This document shows positions 1 through 5,920 of a DNA stretch of 5,920 nucleotides, piece after piece. Numbering within the stretch: the first letter of the stretch is position 1; every line of letters starts with the position of its first letter. The position numbers were made by a program, and so were the translations under genes. Source of the DNA: Eubacteriales bacterium (GTDB taxonomy: Bacteria; Bacillota; Clostridia; Peptostreptococcales; Anaerovoracaceae); assembly GCA_028691625.1 (NCBI GenBank), contig JAQUYZ010000128.1, positions 1 to 5,920 of the forward strand, read 5' to 3'. The notes beneath the pieces were generated by a model, which did no database searches, had not been told where the DNA came from, and saw nothing but the letters and a program-made list of their open reading frames with translations.

Positions 1-17
1 TTTCCGTTCGTTAAAAT

Positions 18-45
18 ACCGGATGAGTTGAAACTATCATCCGGT
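18..45. terminator. Bidirectional hairpin terminator candidate
   Basis: A perfect 9-bp stem, ACCGGATGA (18-26) against TCATCCGGT (37-45), encloses a 10-nt loop. On the minus strand it is followed by ATTTTAACG and on the plus strand by TTTTGA, so each side has only a short T run. It lies about 65 nt past the stop codon of the minus-strand regulator gene, so it probably ends that transcript. It could also end a plus-strand gene lying left of the window. The short T runs make termination efficiency uncertain. Confidence 0.6.
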
Positions 46-109
46 TTTGAATTATAGCTTGTATTTTGCTTTCCTCGATTCATTGTACCACAAATCTCAC
101 TTGAATGCT

Positions 110-2191
110 TCAATGAATCTCTGTTATTTCTAATAATTGCACTGTATTGGTCTTTAATGCCAGTTCTATTTTATTCTGTCCCTGATTCAGCTGTTCAAAC
201 TCGACTTTTGGGAAGGAGATCTGCGAGATCAGCTTCTCTTCATATCCTGACAAAAACTTCGGCGATCCGTAGAGCGTCCAGATATCGTAAACCGATCCGT
301 GCTCTCTGTTAATTGTATACTTGATAAGCCGATGCGCACTTGCAGCGTCAAGATGGATCACAAAGTTTTTTGTTGCAGTGTACAGATTGGATGATTCTGT
401 TTTTCTTCGGTCTTCAGAAAACGGTTCATTCTGCTTATCCGGGATATTAAACAACAGCAACTGATAGGAGGCTTCTTTTTTCGTCAGGATATAGCTGTCG
501 CTTTTTTCAATCATTTTTTCTCCAAGCATTGCCAGCAAACAGCAAAGATAATAAGAAGCTTTTTTAAATCCGTTGCAGGTCATTAAACCGCTGTCTCCAT
601 GGAATATGGTTTGATCGTTTTTTTGAGAATCAATCATCTTAAGCACAAAGTCCTGCGCCCCGTTGTCTTTTGCGATAAAGTTTTTGATCATATACGGGAA
701 AATAGAAACGGTATCATAAATATGGTATTGATCAGCCGTACTCTGTGAAGCTTCTGCATAAGCATATTTGATTACTATCCTTTTCGAAATGGAATGAATC
801 ATATTCATAATGCTTTTTACATTCATTTCGCATGCTTCATTCTCCATGCCTGCTGAAAGCTCAATCACCCAGCTATAAACCACATCCCCTCCGTAACGGA
901 TGATATACCTGGCGAAAAAGTCAGATAGCTCCGTTTTTAAGTTTTTCTTAAGGACTTTGCCGGAAACAGAGATCGGTATAATTAAATTCAGTTTTTCATT
1001 GTATATCAGATCAAGGATCCCGTCCTGCGTACTTAGAAGCACAGTTTGAATCTGCCGGTTGTGCGCATAAATCATATTTTTCAATCGAACCGTTTTCAGT
1101 GCTAACTCTTTGCATGCAGAATCAATCAGGGTTTTATAGATCGTCAGGGTGTCAGGTACAAGAAAATCCAGTTCGAACTGGCTGAATCGATTGAGGTTTT
1201 CATTGGAAGGGATCTGAGATTTGTCATGAATGCTGATTGGAACCGGAGCAATTTTAGCTGAGACATCATAGCCATAACCTGCATTTTCGAGGAAGGCATG
1301 AATTTTCTCCAAAGCATCGACGGAATCGAAGCTGTTATATTTTGGCTGGCCTTCTTTTAAATATGTTTCTTTATATTTTCTCCTATAATCCCCCGGCGTG
1401 TCATGATACCATCTGGAAAAGTGTTTATTATAATACTTGACATCAGAGAAACCGCATTCATAAGCAATTTCTGTGATACTCATTCTTGACGTGAGAAGCA
1501 GCTTTTCGGAATTCTCCGCCTGAAGCATATTAATGTATTCTTTAAAGCTTAGCCCGAAAACATCCTTTATCATATGAGAAATGTAGTATTTATTGAAATT
1601 CACTTCCTCAGAAATGTCCTGCAGCGTAATTTTATCCCGAAAATTTCTGCAAATATAGTCCATGGCACCGCTGAGGGTTTTTGCATGCAGATCATTGCCC
1701 TCAATATGGGTAAATCTGTCCTGATTCACACGAAAATAGCGAAAATTATCGATCAGCAATTGCAACAGCTCCAATCCCAGGCTTTCTATTTCTCCGGCTT
1801 CAACGGGGCTGCTTTTATGCTCGCTGCAAACATAAAGGTTGAGAACAGAAAGGAAAATCTCACTCACCTGCTTCTGATATTTTGTCTTATCTGTGTTTGA
1901 ATCACAAACGATGATTGTGTTTTGTACGGACGGATAGCAGGCAGCGAAATACTTCATATCAATATCCACAATAATCACAAGATTCTCTTCATCCGTATGA
2001 TAAATTGCATGTAAATCATCTGTATTAATTACGATCACATCCCCTGCGTACAGTCTGTGCTCTTCAAAGCCGTCCTTCACTTTGACAGAACCCTTTACAA
2101 CCGCAATCAACTCAAGGAAATCATGCCAGTGAGCGGGATAATGGTTAACGCTGACCAATTCGATGTTCATGTGGTTGCGATTTGTATTCAC
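110..2191 (-). CDS. AraC-family transcriptional regulator with cupin sensor and degenerate GH39-like C-terminal domain
   Basis: This is a predicted cytoplasmic DNA-binding regulator of 693 residues, more than twice the usual ~280-300 of AraC proteins. Residues about 18-65 form a cupin-like beta-barrel sensor (HYPAHWHDFLELI, then the GD..VIN turn and LH). Residues about 170-273 hold the AraC DNA-binding domain: first helix-turn-helix at 188-220, and the family signature second one at 238-273 (ITEIAYECGFSD, then PGDYRRKY). Residues about 340-690 follow the pattern of GH39 domains fused to clostridial AraC regulators, including KTVRLKNMIYAH (366-377), GLMTCNGFKKASYYL (535-549), SVYDIW (633-638) and a beta-rich end LLEITEI. 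The expected NEP acid/base motif after W441 is replaced by SAGM, so hydrolase activity is unlikely; ligand sensing is more plausible (inference). The GTG start at 2191 is chosen because GGAAGGGG lies 7 nt upstream, whereas the ATG at 2170 has no such site. The gene is divergent from the aminotransferase-permease operon and is the natural candidate for its regulator. Ligand unknown. Confidence 0.9.
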   Translation of the reverse strand: MNTNRNHMNIELVSVNHYPAHWHDFLELIAVVKGSVKVKDGFEEHRLYAGDVIVINTDDLHAIYHTDEENLVIIVDIDMKYFAACYPSVQNTIIVCDSNTDKTKYQKQVSEIFLSVLNLYVCSEHKSSPVEAGEIESLGLELLQLLIDNFRYFRVNQDRFTHIEGNDLHAKTLSGAMDYICRNFRDKITLQDISEEVNFNKYYISHMIKDVFGLSFKEYINMLQAENSEKLLLTSRMSITEIAYECGFSDVKYYNKHFSRWYHDTPGDYRRKYKETYLKEGQPKYNSFDSVDALEKIHAFLENAGYGYDVSAKIAPVPISIHDKSQIPSNENLNRFSQFELDFLVPDTLTIYKTLIDSACKELALKTVRLKNMIYAHNRQIQTVLLSTQDGILDLIYNEKLNLIIPISVSGKVLKKNLKTELSDFFARYIIRYGGDVVYSWVIELSAGMENEACEMNVKSIMNMIHSISKRIVIKYAYAEASQSTADQYHIYDTVSIFPYMIKNFIAKDNGAQDFVLKMIDSQKNDQTIFHGDSGLMTCNGFKKASYYLCCLLAMLGEKMIEKSDSYILTKKEASYQLLLFNIPDKQNEPFSEDRRKTESSNLYTATKNFVIHLDAASAHRLIKYTINREHGSVYDIWTLYGSPKFLSGYEEKLISQISFPKVEFEQLNQGQNKIELALKTNTVQLLEITEIH

Positions 2192-2198
2192 AGGACAA

Positions 2199-2206
2199 CC
2201 CCTTCC
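2199..2206 (-). promoter_or_regulatory. Ribosome binding site deciding the GTG start of the regulator
   Basis: On the minus strand the sequence reads GGAAGGGG, then a 7-nt spacer TTGTCCT, then GTG at 2191-2189. The in-frame ATG seven codons downstream (2170) has no purine-rich site before it, so the GTG is the better start. Confidence 0.65.
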
Positions 2207-2259
2207 GATCTCTCAGTGATCAAATGATTATTGATTGGTTTTTTGTTTATTTTACCAGT

Positions 2260-2288
2260 AGTATACCATATTTTTATGCGTCAATCTA
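2260..2288 (-). promoter_or_regulatory. Sigma-A type promoter with extended -10 for the regulator gene
   Basis: On the minus strand an extended -10, TGG followed by TATACT (2268-2260), matches the consensus TATAAT at five of six bases and has the TGn element. Seventeen bases upstream is a weak -35, TAGATT (2288-2283). A better-looking TTGACG (2284-2279) is also present but only 13 nt from the -10, too close to serve. The extended -10 would compensate for a poor -35. Predicted transcription start is near 2253, giving a leader of about 60 nt. Confidence 0.5.
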
Positions 2289-2332
2289 AAAAAACAGAGC
2301 TGACAATAAAGCACATTAAAACATGGCTGTTT

Positions 2333-2362
2333 TTGCGAAATAGAAATACAGCTTTGTAAAAT
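2333..2362 (+). promoter_or_regulatory. Weak candidate promoter for the aminotransferase-permease operon
   Basis: TTGCGA (2333-2338, four of six -35 bases) is followed after 18 nt by TAAAAT (2357-2362, five of six -10 bases). Transcription would start near 2369 and place the GGAAT/ATTCC dyad just downstream of the start. An alternative is the extended -10 TGA-TATTCT (2418-2426), which lacks any -35. A poor core promoter would suit an operon that depends on an AraC-type activator, but neither candidate is strong. Confidence 0.25.
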
Positions 2363-2374
2363 GACAAAAATGCA

Positions 2375-2386
2375 GGAATTTATTCC
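2375..2386. repeat. Short dyad GGAAT-TT-ATTCC, possible operator
   Basis: This is a perfect 5-bp inverted repeat with a 2-nt centre. A degenerate second copy, GGAAT-CACT-ATTTC, lies at 2400-2413, with the GGAAT starts 25 nt apart. The position between the operon's possible promoters and its start codon suits a regulatory site. AraC proteins usually bind direct repeats, so the GGAAT pair could be read that way too. Such short AT-rich repeats arise by chance, so confidence is low. Confidence 0.25.
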
Positions 2387-2474
2387 CAAAAAAATCGTAG
2401 GAATCACTATTTCTAAATGATATTCTGTACCTGTAATCAAGGGCGGCTAAATTAATTCAATGCGATATGGTATG

Positions 2475-2481
2475 AAGGAGG
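2475..2481 (+). promoter_or_regulatory. Strong ribosome binding site AAGGAGG of the class III enzyme
   Basis: AAGGAGG sits 8 nt before the ATG at 2490. It lies inside the longer frame that could start at the ATG at 2460, so it argues that translation begins at 2490 and that the ten extra residues of the longer frame are not made. Confidence 0.85.
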
Positions 2482-2489
2482 TAAATCAG

Positions 2490-3881
2490 ATGATGATTTA
2501 TGACATCCCGGGGAAAGAAAGTCAAAAAGAATTTAAACGGATTCAGAAATTCATTCATGGTTTGGGCGACTATCACAAGGAGGCCGAGGAAGCGAAAAGA
2601 AAGGGGCATAACCCGCCTGCGCAAATGCTGGTCGGAAAAACGCAGGGAGATTTCATCTATGATTTGGATGGAAACGAGTATGTTGATTTTCATTCAGGAT
2701 GGGCTTCAAATCCTGTCGGGAATGCAAATCCCGAAATCATCGAAGCGGTGACAGATGCGTTTACAAAATACGGTTTCACGTATCACCATCCACTGCAGGA
2801 AGAACTGGCCGAAAAGGTTGCGGCAATCACACCGAATCAAGCATTGACCAGAGCATCGTTTGAAATATCCGGTACGGAAGCTGCCGAAGCCGCAGTATCA
2901 GTGGCATTACGATACAAAAACAGGCCGCTGATTATTTCGTTTTCACACGCTTTTCACGGAGATTCTCTCGGTGCAAAAACGTTAAGTGCAATCACCATTG
3001 ACAGAAAGATCAATCTTGAAGCATGGAGAGGCGGCGTGATTCACGTGCCATACCCGATTACCTATGATCTTCCCATCGACGTAACGCCGGAGCAGTATGT
3101 GGATTATATTATCTGGTACATAGAAGAGTTTATCTGCGGTATGGTTGCACCGGCAGACAGCATTGCCGGTATTTTGCTGGAACCAATGCTTGCGGAAGGC
3201 GGCAGCTGGACACCACCGGTCAGTTTTGCACAAAAGCTGAGAAAGCTCTGTGATAAAAATGATTGGCTGCTGATCTCCGACGAGGTCCTGGTTGGACTGG
3301 GTCGTACCGGTAAAACCTGGGCAATCGAACACTCGGGTGTTCAGCCGGATATCCTTGTGATTGGAAAGAATATTACAGGCGGCATTATGCCAAATGCAAT
3401 GATTATGGGTACTGAAGCCGCAATGGGCAGCAATAGTGCACGCAGCGGAAGTACCTTTGCGGGAAGCCCTGCCGGTTGTGCCGCAGGCTTAAAGACCTTA
3501 GAAATATACGAAAGAGATCATGTCATTGCGTATGCTGCCGCACTCGGAGAAAAAGCGCTGAAAAGAATGAAAAAATGGGAGACTGAGTTTCCTTCCCTTG
3601 TTTCAAATGTAAGAGGCACAGGTTTGCTGTTAGGCGCTACGATTCTGGATAAGGAAGGAAAACCCAGCGTTGAGACCGCAGCCGCCGTACAGAATGAAGC
3701 ACTTCGCAGAGGTGCCTACATCATCAATGATACTGAGTCTTCCATCAGGCTGTATCCGGCATTAAACATGACGGAAGAACATCTGGACCGTGGCTTTACG
3801 ATTATCGAAGAAGCGTTCCGGGTTGTTTCAAAAGATGATTATGTGATTTCATCATGGCCGCGTTATTTTACAACCCAGTAA
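2490..3881 (+). CDS. Class III PLP-dependent aminotransferase / amino-acid racemase-like protein
   Basis: Predicted 463-residue cytoplasmic fold-type I PLP enzyme, a normal length for class III (ornithine/GABA-type) aminotransferases. In order: SGTEAAEAA (127-135), the cofactor phosphate cup; AFHGDS (154-159), with the aromatic that stacks on the PLP ring; LLEPMLAEGG (229-238); ISDEVLVGLGRTGK (262-275), whose D264 should contact the PLP pyridine nitrogen; GKNITGG (292-298), with K293 the probable Schiff-base lysine; and STFAGSP (321-327). The HVPYP motif (185-189) and the long arm ending in PAD (221-223) resemble the subgroup with archaeal GABA-type aminotransferases, broad amino-acid racemases and lactobacillus isoleucine 2-epimerase. 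So racemase/epimerase activity is as plausible as transamination; I cannot choose. The sequence is divergent around the lysine (usual form AKGIGGG). The start at 2490 follows AAGGAGG; a frame from 2460 would add ten residues. It is first in an operon with a class I aminotransferase and an amino acid permease. Confidence 0.9.
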   Translation: MMIYDIPGKESQKEFKRIQKFIHGLGDYHKEAEEAKRKGHNPPAQMLVGKTQGDFIYDLDGNEYVDFHSGWASNPVGNANPEIIEAVTDAFTKYGFTYHHPLQEELAEKVAAITPNQALTRASFEISGTEAAEAAVSVALRYKNRPLIISFSHAFHGDSLGAKTLSAITIDRKINLEAWRGGVIHVPYPITYDLPIDVTPEQYVDYIIWYIEEFICGMVAPADSIAGILLEPMLAEGGSWTPPVSFAQKLRKLCDKNDWLLISDEVLVGLGRTGKTWAIEHSGVQPDILVIGKNITGGIMPNAMIMGTEAAMGSNSARSGSTFAGSPAGCAAGLKTLEIYERDHVIAYAAALGEKALKRMKKWETEFPSLVSNVRGTGLLLGATILDKEGKPSVETAAAVQNEALRRGAYIINDTESSIRLYPALNMTEEHLDRGFTIIEEAFRVVSKDDYVISSWPRYFTTQ

Positions 3882-5113
3882 TGTGTCCCGCTATGAAGTA
3901 TTCATCGAGAATGAACGCGCTGGAAGAAGGGGCGCTGCTGAAAGCGTTTCAGGATTCCGGCAGACCGGGGCTGATCTCATTTTCTGCCGGTTTCCCTTCA
4001 ACTGAAACTTACCCCGTAGAAGAAATCGAACGATCTTTGCAGCGTGTTATGCGGAACCACGGTCATGAAGCGATGAGCTACTGTTCGTCCAGCGGTTATG
4101 ATGAGCTGAGAAGACTCATTCAGAACCGTTTGCATCAAAAATTCGGATTAAATTATGGTTTAAACGAAATCATCATTACAAACGGTTCCCAGCAGGGATT
4201 GGATATGAGCGCAATGCTGTTTTTGAATCCGGATGATATCGTTCTTTTTGAAGCTCCTACTTATTTGGGTGCGGTCAGTGCCTTGAAAATATACCAGGCA
4301 AACATGGTATCCATCCCTTCGGATGAGAATGGCATCAACATGCAGGAGCTCGCCCGGACGCTTGCAAAATACGGAAACCGTGTAAAATTAATTTATGTAA
4401 GTCCGGACTATCAAAACCCTACAGGGAGAAGCTGGGCCCTTGACAGAAGGAGGCAGTTTATCGATTTTATATCGGATTATCCGATTCCTGTTCTGGAGGA
4501 TGCTGCCTACAGTGAATTATCCTTTGATGAAGCACCGCAAAAACCATTGGCATACTTTGATCAATCCGGGCAAATCATTTACATCGGCACGTTTTCGAAG
4601 GTGTTTTGTCCGGGTCTCAGAATCGCCTGGCTTTGTTCGAAAAGTGAACTCATCGAAAAGTATTTATTATTAAAAAACACAGCCGACCTGTCTTCTTGCA
4701 CCGTTGCGCAATATCTGATGGCGGATTACCTGAATCACAACGACATGGAGGATCATATCAAAAGGATATCCACACTATATACGCACCGGCGGGACGTCAT
4801 GGTCGCCCAGATCAATCGATGCTTCCCCGGGGGAGTTCGGTTTACCCTCCCGAAAGGAGGCCTGTATTTGTGGTTGGAATTACCGGAAAATATTGATACA
4901 GATCGTCTGCTGCCCCTTGCAATTGAAAGAAATGTAACCTTTATGGAGGGAGCAGCCTTCTATCCGGACAGGAGCAAGCGGAATGAAATCAGATTGAATT
5001 TTTCAAACATGAAAGATGCAGACATAAAAAAAGGTATCGAAATACTCGCACAGTTGATCCGGCAATCTGTTTCGCCGCCGGAACGTGCAACGAGTAGCGT
5101 GAATCGGAGGTAA
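3881..5113 (+). CDS. Class I/II PLP-dependent aminotransferase, LysN / 2-aminoadipate aminotransferase-like
   Basis: Predicted 410-residue cytoplasmic fold-type I enzyme that moves the alpha-amino group of an amino acid to a 2-oxo acid. It follows the COG1167-type pattern (2-aminoadipate/aromatic aminotransferases and the catalytic part of MocR regulators) but has no N-terminal GntR domain. Motifs: ISFSAGFPS (32-40), YCSSSGYDELR (67-77), ITNGSQQGLD (99-108), SPDYQNPTG (174-182) with N179, LEDAAYSEL (205-213) with D207 and Y210, GTFSKVFCPGLRIAW (236-250) with K240 the probable PLP lysine and R247 a phosphate contact, and NEIRLNFS (368-375) whose R371 should bind the substrate carboxylate. All expected catalytic residues are present. 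No clear ribosome binding site precedes any start. The ATG at 3881 is preferred because it overlaps the previous TAA by one base (TAATG), which suggests translational coupling. The ATGs at 3854 and 3893 are alternatives; homologues I recall begin near the latter (MKYSSRMNAL). Substrate not determinable. Confidence 0.88.
   Translation: MCPAMKYSSRMNALEEGALLKAFQDSGRPGLISFSAGFPSTETYPVEEIERSLQRVMRNHGHEAMSYCSSSGYDELRRLIQNRLHQKFGLNYGLNEIIITNGSQQGLDMSAMLFLNPDDIVLFEAPTYLGAVSALKIYQANMVSIPSDENGINMQELARTLAKYGNRVKLIYVSPDYQNPTGRSWALDRRRQFIDFISDYPIPVLEDAAYSELSFDEAPQKPLAYFDQSGQIIYIGTFSKVFCPGLRIAWLCSKSELIEKYLLLKNTADLSSCTVAQYLMADYLNHNDMEDHIKRISTLYTHRRDVMVAQINRCFPGGVRFTLPKGGLYLWLELPENIDTDRLLPLAIERNVTFMEGAAFYPDRSKRNEIRLNFSNMKDADIKKGIEILAQLIRQSVSPPERATSSVNRR
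5106..5110 (+). promoter_or_regulatory. Ribosome binding site GGAGG of the permease gene
   Basis: GGAGG lies in the last two sense codons (CGG AGG) of the preceding aminotransferase gene, 7 nt before the permease ATG at 5118. Only 4 nt separate the two coding regions, so the genes share a transcript and termination of one probably aids initiation of the next. Confidence 0.8.
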
Positions 5114-5117
5114 TGAT

Positions 5118-5920
5118 ATGTCAGTGGAAGAAAGCAGATATATTACAAGCGACGTGAAAAAGCATGGCCTAAAAAGCAGAAAGGTCGGAAGTCTCTCGGT
5201 GTTTTTTATGATTTTCTGCCTGTGCTGCGGAGGCGGATTTGGAATTGCCGAGTTGATTCCTGAATCCGGTCCCGGATTAACTATCATCATGCTATGTGTA
5301 CTGCCTTTTATTTGGAGCACCCCCATGGGGTTGGCCGCTTCCGAGCTTGGCTCCGCCCGCCCTCAGGAAGGCGGTTATTATAAATGGGTACAGGAAGCAT
5401 TAGGTGAATTTTGGGGCTTTCAATCGGGATGGTGGCGCACCATTTCAATCTACATCGATAACACGCTCTATGTCATCCTTGCAGCCGGCTACGTCGGTAT
5501 GATGTGGGATCTCTCCTGGGGCGCTGAAATGGCAATGAAGGTCGGCATGATCGTTTTGTTTACTTATATCAATCTCCGCGGAATAAAAGATGTCGGCGTA
5601 GTCAGTACGATTATTTCTCTCATCGTCATTTTCGCATTTATTCTGGTCTCCATCTGCGGATTCGCCAATTGGAGCGGAAATCCCCTTGTGCCTTTTACTG
5701 CCGACGGCACGATCACCGGCGTAACAGGGATTCCTTTTGCAGATTGGGTGTATTACATCGGAATGGGAATTGCGATCGGAATGTGGCTGTATTCAGGGTA
5801 TGAATCGATCTCAACGGTTGCGGAAGAAATCGAAAATCCTCAGAGAGTCATTCCCATCCCGCAGGCCCTTGCTGTGCCGGCCATCATGGCGGCTTATATT
5901 GTCCCAACCATTGCATCCTT
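5118..5920 (+). CDS. APC-superfamily amino acid permease, N-terminal part (runs off window)
   Basis: The frame from ATG 5118 stays open to the window edge, giving 267 residues of a protein that is usually about 430-500. It is a predicted inner-membrane amino acid or polyamine transporter. Hydrophobic segments I can see: about 25-47, 53-76, 101-130, 138-153, 159-182 and 211-231, with a seventh beginning near 250, consistent with the 12-helix APC fold. Segment 1 carries the unwound GGGFGIAEL motif (38-46) that in this superfamily binds the substrate amino and carboxyl groups. After segment 2 comes SELGSARPQEGGYYKWV (75-91), the conserved loop of APC permeases. Segment 6 has WLYSGYESIST (223-233) followed by AEEIENPQRVIP (235-246), also typical. 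I infer import of the substrate of the two upstream enzymes; exchange or export cannot be excluded. Specificity (amino acid, polyamine or GABA-like amine) is not readable. Segment 1 is unusually rich in cysteine (C34, C36, C37). Confidence 0.9.
   Translation, partial: MSVEESRYITSDVKKHGLKSRKVGSLSVFFMIFCLCCGGGFGIAELIPESGPGLTIIMLCVLPFIWSTPMGLAASELGSARPQEGGYYKWVQEALGEFWGFQSGWWRTISIYIDNTLYVILAAGYVGMMWDLSWGAEMAMKVGMIVLFTYINLRGIKDVGVVSTIISLIVIFAFILVSICGFANWSGNPLVPFTADGTITGVTGIPFADWVYYIGMGIAIGMWLYSGYESISTVAEEIENPQRVIPIPQALAVPAIMAAYIVPTIAS

Larger units (their letters stand above)
2192..2489. other. Divergent intergenic control region
   Basis: This 298-nt AT-rich stretch separates the regulator from the aminotransferase operon and must contain the promoters of both. 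It contains the extended -10 promoter for the regulator, weak promoter candidates for the operon, an AT-rich inverted repeat (AAAAACAG at 2290-2297, CTGTTTTT at 2327-2334, 29 nt apart) and a dyad GGAAT-TT-ATTCC (2375-2386). A second GGAAT begins at 2400, exactly 25 nt after the first. I see no riboswitch, T-box, tRNA or convincing small gene. A 62-codon minus-strand frame here has a TTG start and no ribosome binding site, so I do not call it. Confidence 0.6.

Noticed and set aside
1574..1900. A 108-codon plus-strand frame inside the regulator gene
   Set aside because: It lies wholly opposite well-supported AraC coding sequence (the end of the cupin half and the first helix-turn-helix), has no ribosome binding site and no recognisable domain.
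2252..2440. A 62-codon minus-strand frame in the intergenic region
   Set aside because: It has a TTG start, no ribosome binding site and overlaps the likely regulator promoter; the translation shows only AT-driven hydrophobic residues.
2460..2489. Upstream ATG start for the class III enzyme
   Set aside because: The strong AAGGAGG lies inside this extension and is correctly spaced for the ATG at 2490; nothing purine-rich precedes 2460.
5003..5326. A 107-codon minus-strand frame over the end of the class I aminotransferase and the start of the permease
   Set aside because: Both plus-strand genes here have clear family motifs and a shared ribosome binding site, so this is a shadow frame.
5321..5330. 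Perfect palindrome CCCCATGGGG
   Set aside because: It falls inside permease coding sequence in the second membrane segment, has no loop or T run, and is adequately explained by codons for Pro, Met and Gly.
1..5920. CRISPR, prophage, insertion sequence or other mobile element
   Set aside because: No spaced repeats, transposase or integrase motifs, or terminal inverted repeats are visible; the genes form ordinary metabolic units.

Overview
The window looks like a stretch of bacterial chromosome from a low-to-mid GC Firmicute, most likely a clostridial anaerobe. The reasons are strong AAGGAGG/GGAGG-type ribosome binding sites, an AT-rich intergenic region, and an AraC-family regulator fused to a GH39-like domain, an architecture I associate mainly with Clostridia and Bacilli. 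No RNA gene, CRISPR array, insertion sequence or phage gene is visible. Genus cannot be assigned from the sequence.

Layout. Positions 1-109 hold a short tail region with a 9-bp-stem hairpin that can act as a terminator for the minus-strand gene and perhaps for a gene to the left of the window. Positions 110-2191 (minus) encode a 693-residue regulator: N-terminal cupin-like sensor, AraC double helix-turn-helix, and a long C-terminal part that resembles a degenerate GH39 glycoside hydrolase. Positions 2192-2489 are the divergent control region, with a good candidate promoter for the regulator and weaker candidates for the plus-strand operon, plus a small GGAAT/ATTCC dyad that could be an operator. 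From 2490 to the right edge a tightly packed plus-strand operon runs: a class III PLP aminotransferase/racemase-like enzyme (2490-3881), a class I/II PLP aminotransferase (3881-5113, overlapping the previous stop by one base), and an APC-superfamily amino acid permease (5118 to beyond 5920, truncated by the window edge).

How the parts may work together (inference). The permease would import an amino acid or related amine. The class III enzyme, which most resembles the group holding GABA-type aminotransferases and amino-acid 2-epimerases/racemases, would epimerise or transaminate it. The class I enzyme would remove the alpha-amino group to give a 2-oxo acid. The divergent AraC-type protein is the obvious candidate regulator. 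The unusual point is that a regulator whose ligand domain derives from a sugar-hydrolase fold faces an amino-acid utilisation operon. The substrate cannot be read from the sequence.
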